From: Oscheius sp. JU75
Lineage: Eukaryota > Nematoda > Chromadorea > Rhabditida > Rhabditidae
DNA length: 64,000 nucleotides
Reading direction: 5' to 3'
Assembly (NCBI GenBank): GCA_037178855.1
Contig: JASJZC010000006.1
Coordinates: forward strand, 6,262,001-6,326,000
Part shown: positions 23,506 through 33,038 of the stretch, in pieces
Position numbering within the stretch: position 1 is the stretch's first letter
How the letters are laid out: the number at the start of each line of letters is the position of its first letter
Notes under the pieces: generated by a model
Seen by the model: the letters and a program-made list of their open reading frames with translations, nothing else
Told to the model about the DNA's origin: nothing
Databases searched by the model: none
Translations under genes and position numbers: made by a program

Positions 23506-23640
23506 TTAATAATAACTGTCCTCGAGAATGTAAGCTTTTCCTGGAACGACGTGGATTGAACCTGCTTGATAATTCACAGCTCCTTTGGGACAAGCAGCAG
23601 CTAAGAAGAGAAGAGACAGAAACAGGATGACGGACTTCAT
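23506..23640 (-). CDS. Small secreted peptide, 44 residues
   Basis: A single-exon frame from ATG 23640-23638 to TAA at 23506. It starts with a strong signal peptide (MKSVILFLSLLFLAAA) and leaves a mature peptide of about 28 residues beginning CPKGAVNYQAGS and ending AYILEDSYY. There is one cysteine and no dibasic processing site. A TTTAAAAG box lies about 30 bp upstream on the minus strand and AATAAA about 65 bp downstream, so the transcription unit looks complete. I recognise no family. The setting among astacin and lectin genes suggests a secreted intestinal, cuticular or defence peptide, which is inference. Confidence 0.6.
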   Translation of the reverse strand: MKSVILFLSLLFLAAACPKGAVNYQAGSIHVVPGKAYILEDSYY

Positions 23641-23934
23641 TGCTGAGAGTGCAAGGTGTGTCAGGTCTTTTAAAGAGTCGTACAACAATGAAATCAAGTG
23701 ACTGAGAGATATATTAAATTCAGTGAATTGACAAGGGTATTGTACTTCTGATTTCGATACTGGTTGATCCGACGTCACAAAATTTAATATGGTTCAAGAT
23801 ACAGTCCTGTTCATTGTGTTAAATGTTTAAAATGGGTCAGAACCGTTGCAGGACACTGCGGATCGAGCCATACTACTGGTTCTCCTTCTGTTTCTCTTCG
23901 TGGATCTGGGACTATCCGAGAGATCTCATCCCAC

Positions 23935-24990
23935 AATGTGACATCAGACATCGAGGACAGCCAGAAGATGGACGAACAAGACTGTCAACTTTTACTTTAA
24001 TGCCTCCGTGGGTAAAAAAAACATTCAAGTAACAAGACGACTTTTAGACATGACAGCCCGAGAAAATCTCCTCTTCAGCCAAAAACGATTAATGGTTAAA
24101 ACATCTCTTTGGGAAAAGGCTGTAATATTGTGAGACAGTCGCACAATCCAGACTTGAAAGTCATTTTCAGCCAGGAATAGCCATCTACGAAATGACGCAC
24201 GCCCTTGGGATCAACCATATGCAAACGCGGTCTGACCGCGACAACTTTTTTACTCTCGATTTTGAACATTTTAACAACATCTTCAAGCATGATATTGACA
24301 GACAGAAAGAAGAAGACAATCACCTTGTCACCCCTTTTGGTAAGACACAACCAAGCGAATGTTAATATCATTTTTAGAGTTCTGAAGTGTGATGCAATAT
24401 GCGGCTAAAGCGTGCGTTCTCTTCTAGTTTTATAACTCCACAGCTTTTACAGTTTCTCCACACCTACTGATGCCTACTCCAGCATTCAAAAAGATTGTCG
24501 ACACCTGAAAACTATGGGTGCTCGGTTGTTTATGACATTCTACGATGTAATGACCATCAACAAACTCTACGAATGTGACAGTGAGACAATTTTTTCCCGA
24601 GAGGAAGTTTATTTGTTCTGAACTCTGTCCGGAAGAGACTTCAGCAAGGTGTCAATCAAAATGACGCGGTGCCCAATCCAAGGGACTGTTCTGTATGTAT
24701 CTGTGCGCTAGGATATGGAGAGAAGCTTTGTGAGGGTTGATTTTTTTTATTAGAGAATCACTGTGTTTCAGGCGCCCGGGTGCGGTGAAACAGTCAAAGC
24801 CACGACCGAAGCAACGTCGCTCACCATGTCTGCAGAATCAAACCAAGAAGAAGCTTCGTCCTGTACCAGTTGGATTGAGGTAAAGGTGTTCTATCCGTTT
24901 TATATCTTTAGGCTGATCCGGGATATCAAATCAAGACAAAAATGTATTGAATCTGATTTTGTCCTCCATCATCGATTATACCGGCTGACC
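23935..24990 (+). pseudogene. Decayed astacin gene (prodomain end, catalytic, EGF and CUB remnants)
   Basis: Segments follow the order of the intact astacin at 27.8-25.3 kb but in changing frames. Near 23960-24010 is RRWTNKTVNFYFNASVG (catalytic N terminus). At about 24175-24240 is IYEMTHALGINHMQTRSDRD (zinc region). Near 24540-24580 is FYDVMTINKLYEC. Near 24650-24740 an EGF module carries VPNPRDCSVCICALGYG. From about 24775 comes GCGETVKATTEATS (CUB start). The first zinc-binding His of HExxH is Tyr (YEMTH), stops interrupt the frames and no signal peptide is present. It has no plausible proteolytic capacity. It lies tail-to-tail with the intact gene, suggesting an inverted duplication that decayed. 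Confidence 0.75.
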
Positions 24991-25284
24991 ATATAAATAT
25001 CAATGGTCCTGATTTCAGAACAGTGAGTTGGTAGGATGGAGACAAAGGATAATGAGTTCTCGAATTGATGTTGACGTCTACCACACCCTTGACCAATTAC
25101 ATTAGCATAATTTCTCACCAACTTGTAATAAGACATACCCGACAGTACCTGCTGAAAAGTCTTTTGAGGAAATGCCTTCGATTTCATACACTGTCAAAGC
25201 CAATCCGAATGAACATACAAACAAATAATTCATATTTATTATGCAGTTTTGATATCTCCATGACTAGATTAAGTGTTTCCCGAA

Positions 25285-27803
25285 TTAGTTGGGTTTCGTG
25301 CAAAATCCGCAAGTGGCTGCACAATTGTATTCCATTGTCATTGGATCGTAAGAGTTACAGAGACTTTTCATGCTGGCGCACTTGGGATTGGTGTCTACAC
25401 AAGGAGTGAGAGCCTTTCCACACAGACCGCACTCTTGGGCACAGTTGTACTTGATCGTATTTGGAGAGTACGCGGAGGTCATGGTACAGAAGCCAGCTCT
25501 AACATTGTTGGCACAGTTCACACTGAAAATTGGTTAGTTTTCTCTATGCCTATGACTTACGGTGTGTTCATGCTCTTGCACTTGCTCTGGATGACTGGAC
25601 TCGTGGTGGTCGAAGTAGTTGTGGTAGTTGTTGTAGTGGTAGCTGCAGCAGTTGAGGAAGTAATGACTGGTGGTTTGATAGTAGTAATTGTAGTGGTAGC
25701 TGCAGCAGTTGAGGAAGTAATGACTGGTGGCTTAGTAGTAGTAATTGTCGTAGCAGCAGCAGTAGTTGGGGCCTTGGTTGTGGTTGTGGTAGTGGTGGTC
25801 GTAGTTGTTGTAGCGGGATCAGCACCCACGTAACGGTATTCAATAGTGAACTCGGTGATGTAATATCTATTGAAGGAGATGATCGGAGTCGGGTTCAGAG
25901 TACTGGTGAAGATCTGATTCAAGAACTCTTCGCAGCAGTAGCGAGGGTTGGTCATTCTCTGATCAGCGTCTCCCTTGATCTCGATTCCGTTGAAGGGACA
26001 GCCGAACTGGCATTGAGAGTTGAACATGCTCGTGATTCTGACTTGGATCTGGGAGCCAGCCGGGGCCTGAAAGTGACTGTAGAGACGGAGAGTCAGTCTC
26101 ATAAAACATGCCGTTGTTCACAGCTGTTGCCCATCCCACTCACCGAGATCCAATGGTTGCACATCGTGAATACGTCTCTAATATCCTGGCTAGTTGAATC
26201 TCCCAAATCGAAAGCCTTCGACTGCCAAGTGGTTGTAGCTGTGAGAGCTTCTCCACACCCAGTCGGTCTCTCGGTGCAGAGGGCACCTGCGTATCCAAGA
26301 GGACAGTTACAGGTGGCGCAGTTTCTGGGGTTGGGAGAGCCACCGTTCTGGCATTTGGCTGAGGTGGCAGCAGGGCAAATACATCCGTAATGCTGGTTGA
26401 GCATATCGATATCGTAGAAGGAGATCTGTCTGTTACCCATCGTATAGGCATATCGCATGTCCTTGGGCACGATGGAAAGTTTGTTGGAGGGATTGGTGAA
26501 GCTGGAAAAGGTATATTCAAAGACCAGGATTGCAAGACAGGCGTTCCCTCAAAAGTGGACCGTAAGAATGAATAGCCAGCTTTCTACCAATTGCGAATGA
26601 AGTCATCGAACAATGAGTAAAGCCAATAAGTGCGATAAAAATTTGTCACCTAGTCAAAACAAGTTTCGAGATACATAATAAGACGACGAGCCAAGAAATC
26701 AGACTTACGAGTTGGATCCGTAGTGCATGAACGATCCATATTCGTACTTGTCTGGATCTGAAACACTATTGTGTCAACTTCTTGAACAGCTTCTTACTGT
26801 AAATGATGTTCGCAGTAGGGGTGAGAATTTCAAAATTGTGTTGGGATGCTGCAGGGACGTAGGTCAGGTCAATGGTGACGTAGTTGTCACGATCGGATCT
26901 CATCTGTGTATGCCAGAAGCCCAAGGCGTGCGTGAACTCGTGAGCGACTGTTCCGATGACCTCACAACCGTCTCCCAAAGACAGATCCTGGACTCCGCCG
27001 GTCATTCCCACGTTTGAATAGCAACCGACTCCATTGAAGACACGGATTCTGTTGGTGGCAGTCTCGCTCTTGACAAAGTTGATACAGGTTCGGGTTTGGA
27101 TGTACTGCTGGGCGGCTAGGACCGAAGCTTGCTTTCTGGCATTGAGACTGGGATCAAAGTAGTAGTAGACGGTTTTTGAAGTCCACACGTTGACAAACCT
27201 AGCGGCTTGACGCTTCGAGCGGTGGGGGTCATCGGAGGTGGAGTCTTCCACAGCGGATAATTGGGGACTAAAAGAGTTGTGTCAGTTGCAGCAGAGAGAT
27301 CAAGAAAGAAAAGAAAGGCTTGAAACTCACTCGGTAAGATGAATATCTCCCTGGTAGAGATAGGAGGAGACTCCCTGCTTCATGTTGACATCGAAGAGAT
27401 CCACTGGCTCGAGCTCGTTCGGCTTCTCTGTCTCGATCTCCGGGATTAGTTTCTTGCGCTCCTCAAGTTCAGCCTTGGCCTCGGGAGTCAGAGTAGAGTT
27501 CTTTCTGTGCTTGATTCTTTGGAGACGAGCCTTGCGAGCTTCAGGGTCGACGTTCCAGTGCTGAAGCAGTTGATTAAAATTAAGAAAATGTGAAATCACA
27601 AAAAAAAAACGAAATAAGAAGTACGGTACCCCTCTGATCTTGTCCTTCTGCTTCTGACTGAGCTCGCCAATTTGTCTTCGATGGGTCTTCTCCTTCCATT
27701 GACGGTTTCTGTGCCTACCGGCTCGAGTAGACGACGTCTCTTCCTGAGCCAGAACACAGAGACAGAAAAGGAGAAGGGTGGCGAGCAACGGGAGCAGTTG
27801 CAT
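25285..27803 (-). CDS. Secreted astacin metalloprotease: astacin-EGF-CUB-Thr linker-two ShK domains
   Basis: Zinc endopeptidase of family M12A; exons 27803-27630, 27560-27331, 27267-26798, 26757-26709, 26501-26144, 26066-25561 and 25522-25285 give 674 residues. A signal peptide (MQLLPLLATLLLFCLCVLA) and a basic propeptide lead to the LYQGDIHLT switch segment and a furin-like RSKR. The catalytic domain has HEFTHALGFWH with MRSDRD, and the Met-turn FMHYG. Usually a Glu follows the third His; here it is Thr. Next come an EGF module (CQNGGSPNPRNC, CNCPLGYAG) and a CUB domain (GCGEALTATT to IEYRYVG). A mucin-like Thr-rich linker and two six-Cys ShK domains (ending CGLC and CGFC) complete it. A TATAAAAG box is 34 bp upstream. 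The likely role is cuticle, matrix or digestive processing outside the cell. Confidence 0.93.
25610..25830 (-). repeat. Thr-rich mucin-like linker with 57-bp tandem repeat
   Basis: Two near-identical 57-bp units (25631-25687 and 25688-25744) and a degenerate third encode 19-residue repeats of the type KPPVITSSTAAATTT between poly-Thr runs in the astacin gene. The length is a codon multiple, so copy number can change without breaking the frame. It is probably heavily O-glycosylated. Confidence 0.85.
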
Positions 27804-27836
27804 CGTTCTGAATGCCCATTCGGAGCGAACAGCTGC

Positions 27837-27844
27837 CTTTTATA
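27837..27844 (-). promoter_or_regulatory. TATA box of the astacin gene
   Basis: TATAAAAG on the minus strand, 34 bp before the start codon at 27803, implying a very short 5' UTR and direct rather than trans-spliced initiation. Confidence 0.6.
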
Positions 27845-28591
27845 GAAGACCGTTTTTGGGACGGGCCATGTCGACACGATGGTGGTCTTTTCATCGCCCC
27901 CGTATGTCTACATCTGAGCTAACATGGGAACAGCAAAGAACTTTTGGAATGAGCCTGAGCCATCTGACATGAATGCTTGTTCACATGACTGTTGAGTCAA
28001 TAGTGATGGCCTTTTTTTCTTCCGGGCAGGAGGTCTGACAGACTGTCCGTACTTTCATCTCATAAGACTCGATTCTATAGTTTAATCGGTTTCCAGTAAT
28101 TTCCCCGTATGACGCACAGTACCAGAATGGCTATATGTATGGTGGACCATGTGGCTTGTTGAAATGTCTTCATTGTTGCACCGAACCAGGAAGAATGCAA
28201 AGGACGGATGACTTATTCTTTCCATTGTTTCTTCTGAAAATTAGAAAAGTGTGGTGGTGAGTACAAAGAATACACGATGAAACTTTAGGAGTTCCCAAAC
28301 CGTGACGGGCTCAAGCCGTGACGAATAAACTATGTACTGCTTCTAGCCAATTTATTCTGACATTAATTTATTCTGACAGTATTTGGGAAAGTCAGTTGCG
28401 AGAAGGTCTTTCTCAAAGTGGACCTTCCAAAACTGTAGAGCATACGCATGTCTGAAAAGAAGCCCCAGAGACGTCACGCTCTTTTTTGTGTCACAAACAC
28501 TTGGGCGTTTCCGCACATCACTGTTCTTTTGTACTTTGGAGTTTATCTCTTCTAAAACGGCTACACTTTTGTTGTAATATTGATACCCGAC

Positions 28592-28610
28592 CTTATCTGT
28601 CTTCTATATA
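28592..28610 (+). promoter_or_regulatory. GATA site and TATA box of the C-type lectin gene
   Basis: CTTATCTG (a reverse GATA site, CAGATAAG) at 28592-28599 is followed by CTATATATT at 28602-28610, about 36 bp before the ATG at 28646. The arrangement resembles intestinal genes of nematodes; tissue is inferred. Confidence 0.5.
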
Positions 28611-28645
28611 TTAGTAGACTGCTCCTTATCATTTCCAAGTTCACC

Positions 28646-30305
28646 ATGCTTCTTGTAAAGCTCCTACCAGCTCTTCTCGTCATTGTCTTCGCTGGTTTGG
28701 ATCCTAGTTATTTACATAATCAAGCTAATTTTAGAAGCAGACTTGAATTGTCCCTCGGATTTCAACTACAATCCGACCTATGGATGCATTGCAATTCCAT
28801 TTCCGAATGCCCGTAGTGGCATTTACACATACTGTGCACAGTACTCTGCGTCCATCTTCAAAGTTAGAAACTCTTTCGTTAGTTTTCAGTTTCAATAACA
28901 ATCATTTTTTCATTGCAGGACAACACTGCCTACCTGCAGATGTGTCCCCAAGCTTATCCCAGTCATTGCTGGCTAGGAATCACTTGTACTACGGCTAATG
29001 TCACGAGCTGCCAGTACGACAACGGAGATCCTCTCACATACAGTAACTTTGGACTTGGTATAGATAAGGTAGCACAGTCAACTGTAGAGAGACTTTCAGG
29101 TCAGCCGAGTACCGATGGACCGTGTGTTTGTATGTCGAAATACAATGGTATGTGGTATTCATGCAACTGCTACGAATCTGCCTTTGCTCTCTGTCAAATC
29201 GACCAGAGCAGTCCTCGTAAGTTTAAAAATTCCCCCCCAAAAAAAAAGTCTTGTTAGCGCAAGCCTGTGTCAACTACCCAAACAGCGATGACTACTACGG
29301 CTACGATTTCTACCGGGGAAGCTGCTACTTCTATAGGGAGACTCAATCGGCAGCAAACGGTGAAAGCATTTGTCAATCCCACTGTGGCAAGATGGTTTCA
29401 ATCCACTCCAAAGAGGTAACTTTCATAAATCCGAACTAAAGAGAATGTTCAAGGAAAATCGGTATTACTCTCAGTACTTGTCGCCGAAGCATATCGATCA
29501 AAGTCCTTACACCTACACATATCTTAGCCTGCATTCATCCAAGCAGAGTTACAGCTGGAACGACAACAGTGCCTACGACTACAGCAATTTTGGTATTGTT
29601 TCTATATCTTCCGAATATTATTGTACCTAGACACGTCAAACTCTACACTCGGATCGTGTGTTCAAATGTCGCTTCAAGGATCTTCAGCAGGAAAATGGTT
29701 CAATTCTCCATGTTCTGAAGCTAGCAACAGAATGGTCTCGTTGTGTGTCAGAGGTTGGTTCAGGAAAATTGTGTTTATCAAAGTTTCCAGATCCTGTAAA
29801 CAATTGCACTGTACCAGTACCCGATCCGATGACGCCCATCTTGTGTGATTCACAGCCTCAAACGTTTACAGCTGATAGTGGAACAGTAAGATTCATGCCC
29901 GGAGCCTACACAAGCAACATGTTCAGATCTACTCTCCCGGTTATCCTCGTGGCGCATTGGATGGTCTTAATTGTCAGTACAACATCGTTCTACAATCTGG
30001 CGGAAATGTCACAGCTACCGTAGATTATGTCCTAGGTAACAGTTGGCGGATAATAGGACAGCTAAACATCTACGACTCTCTGGCTCCCGATGCAATTCCC
30101 TTCCTCACGTTAGTTTTAATTTTGCAAATATACTGTGTATTTCAGTCTCAGCGGTGGAAACGGAACGCAGACGGTAACTTTAAAAATTTAGAACATGTCA
30201 AAGAAGAAATTTTAGATCAGAAGTCTTTCGAACACCATGCAGATTTCTTTCACGGGTGGATCCGGATTCAATACATACTTTGTCGTCAAGTATCGGACAC
30301 AATGA
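28646..30305 (+). CDS. Secreted C-type lectin: CTLD-CTLD-CUB
   Basis: Ten exons (28646-28694, 28735-28862, 28919-29216, 29258-29415, 29454-29592, 29631-29753, 29791-29885, 29927-30108, 30145-30172, 30243-30305) encode 420 residues. A signal peptide (MLLVKLLPALLVIVFAG) is followed by two C-type lectin-like domains. The first starts CPSDFNYNPTYGC and ends FALCQID. The second starts ACVNYPNSDDYYG, has SIHSKEEN at the usual position and ends MVSLCV. A C-terminal CUB domain begins CDSQPQTFTAD, has YSPGYPRG and ends GFNTYFVVKYR. This CTLD-CTLD-CUB order is typical of nematode clec genes linked to intestinal responses. I see no EPN/QPD plus WND set in either domain, so calcium-dependent sugar binding is uncertain. 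The last base of the TGA stop is the first base of an AATAAA poly(A) signal. Confidence 0.92.
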
Positions 30306-30600
30306 ATAAAGTTCTCGCATATCCATAGACTGAAACATTGGCTCAACATGCCGGAAATAGTTTATAGTATCACAACAAATGGAATGAAACACAATTGCAC
30401 AGAGAAAGTCATAATGAATTACTCGGAGAGGCACCGGCATCTGACACTAAGTAGCGAACTGAGCTCGATGGAGTAAGTGAAACGAAGCTGCCACCACTGG
30501 AGCAACATTCGATATGAGAACGCTGAAATTGTGTCTCCTATGAGTCAAGAAACACTACAGTACCGAAATCACAATATGAACAACACGACAGAATTGGCCT

Positions 30601-33038
30601 CTACAAGGCAGAGTCGACACTCATGCGTGCGTCACTAACCACCCGTTGCTGATTGGAAGTAAAAATTCTTGCAAAAGGATAACAGCACGGCGGGAGAGTC
30701 TGTTCCAGAGATGGAGTAGCATGAGTCAAGAGTGGCTTCATGAAACTGGCATCAAAGTTATACCACTTCCTGGGAAGGAAGGCCTTGTCCCATGGATTGG
30801 CACCGGCATGAAGTGTTAGAGGCACTTCACCGATGTCGACCTCGCTCTGGAAAGAGAATAGAGTTTAAGTTGTTGGAATCAGACTCACGTTTCCAGGCAA
30901 CTGGATCTCGTCCCCGTCTGTGTATCTTCTAGAATTGGTGGCATTAGCTGTAGGACCGTGTCTGAAAAGGATCTAATGGGAAGATTGGCTTTGTTCGGAA
31001 ATGGATACTGACTGTAAAACTCTAGTCGTTCCACTGATCTGCTGGGTACAAACTGTTATCAACTGTACCCTAAACAAGCTCTTCAAACAAAAGAGATATA
31101 CCTTGTGAAGTGGAAATGAAACTACAGATGGCTTACCACAACACACGATCTTCCAAACAACCTACTTGATTCCCAGAAACTCGATCATCCAACTAGTCAT
31201 GCCCCCATTGACGAAGACCGTGATCAGGACAATAGCTACCGTAGTTGAGCAAATTATCTGAAACTATCCTTGAAACCAGTCTTGAATATAAATCCTCACT
31301 TGTCTATTTTCAGTGGCAGTATTTCTGGCAGCCAGGGCAAAGGCCACGGCTCCGCGGAGCCCGGAGAACACAATCATGTGTTGATAGCTGCTAGAGATGG
31401 GAGGTCGCCTTTGTATGTTGATCAAAGCACAGAGAGGATAGACGAACAACGACCGGGCAACCATCACGGCAACCTAAGGGACTTCCACACTTTTAAAAAG
31501 GACAGTAAATACCAGAGCAAAGAACAGGAATCCAATATTCCATTTCTGATTGTTAGCGACGAAGACACTGACACCGATGTAGCAGAAAATGAAACTTTCC
31601 AGCACAAAAGCTATGGTCTGAAACAGGAAATTTGATGCAGGGAGGGATAGTCAAGACCTGAAAGAAATGTTTGGTGGAAGCTTGGGAATCTTGAGAAAGA
31701 TTATTGTAGGTGTAGTGAGCTTGAGAGATACCACAGAAGAGCACGGACACAACGCCTGGAAAATGTTTTGAAAATAATGAGTTGGTAAAACTATGTTACC
31801 TGTGTATCCCAGAACCTCCGCCAGCAGAAACGCGATATAAGAGAGAAGAATGAACAGAGAGCTCTCCAACAATGTATGATCCGCTAAATTATTTTAGGTA
31901 TCCTCTAACCTCAACTCGCTTACAAATTTTCGTCATCTTCGTAAGCAAGGCATTCGCACATCCAATCGTTGAGCCAAGAAGTAGGGAACCGAAGAAGATA
32001 GAGACAAACTTCCAGAACAAATAGCCCAGCTCGACCATGCTTAACCAGCCTGAGGAGGGAACCATTCCGTCGATAATACTAAACGAGTAGAGTCTTTGTA
32101 AGAAAAAAAAGTGTGATCTCACTTGGTCATAACAATAGCCACGGCATCATTTAGGGCGCTTTCTCCAAAGATCAAAGCGAAGAGATCGGCCTCGACGTTC
32201 ATTTCGTTGAAGATTGAGAGAATCGTGACTGATCTACTACTTTTTAGTATATATTAGATTTACCTGGGTCTGTAGCCGAGATCAGAGCTCCAAAGAACAT
32301 TAGCTCCTGAAAGCTGAATCCCATCCTAAAGATTTTGGTGAAGATGAACATCAGAACTCCGGTTATGACGGCTGAGGCGGTTGTTCCGATGAAGACGAAA
32401 GCGAGGATACTTCCTGAACTGAGTCTCTTTTTCTTTTCATAACAACCCGCCTATGTTTCTAAAGAAGTGTCTCTTCTTCAAACTGTATCCCGCGTTAAAG
32501 ATGATCGGTGGGAGCATGATGTTGAAGAAGATTTCGGGAGAGAACGAGCTCTTCTGATCGATTTTCCTCTCATTCCTTTTCTGACTATCCGCGTAGAACC
32601 CCTCAATCAGCTCGTAATGAAACGAGACATTTCTTTTCGCGTCAGCCGGCTGGACTTCTAGTCTAAAATGATTTTTCACTTCGAATTTGGAAGAGATTGC
32701 CTCAAGTAGTCCGGAGGCTCGGTAACCGTCGTGTGATTGGTAAGCTGGACATCGTAAGTGGTCGATTCGAGCTTTCCAATTTCCCAATGTCGAATGACAA
32801 AGCCGATTAGCAAACCTAAAAGATTCTGTTTACAGACAATAAGATAGATAGTGATCGATTTGCTTGCACATCTGATCTCAGCAGTCTTGAGCTTACCAAA
32901 GAACAAGGTAACACCGGATTCATGGATGAATCGGAAGCGCCAGTATTTGAACAGCCAGGCTGTAAGGACGACCAGTACGAGCACGGATATGTATGTTAGT
33001 AGAATTACAGAGTCGAGATGATGTAGACTTTCGGCACG
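30601..33038 (-). CDS. nhx-5: Endosomal Na+(K+)/H+ exchanger, NHE6/7/9 class (5' incomplete)
   Basis: Cation-proton antiporter of family CPA1 that would tune endosomal pH. Exons: 33038-32897, 32815-32727, 32700-32451, 32413-32264, 32228-32123, 32078-31924, 31883-31800, 31755-31658, 31617-31513, 31473-31300, 31257-31166, 30961-30889 and 30846-30601; 587 residues. Family landmarks are [80 protein letters not shown] and [13 protein letters not shown]. The tail motif [17 protein letters not shown] is specific to NHE6/7/9 exchangers, which supports the nhx-5 assignment. The ND pair of the ion site (ESALND) and the ATDP element are intact. Two introns are odd: one GC-AG (32450-32414) and one of only 26 nt (32726-32701). 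The signal-peptide exon lies left of 33038 and was not identified. Confidence 0.94.

Noticed and set aside
25273-25833. Val-rich 186-codon plus-strand frame
   Set aside because: Antisense of the Thr-rich linker and ShK exons of the astacin gene; ACN repeats read as GTN.
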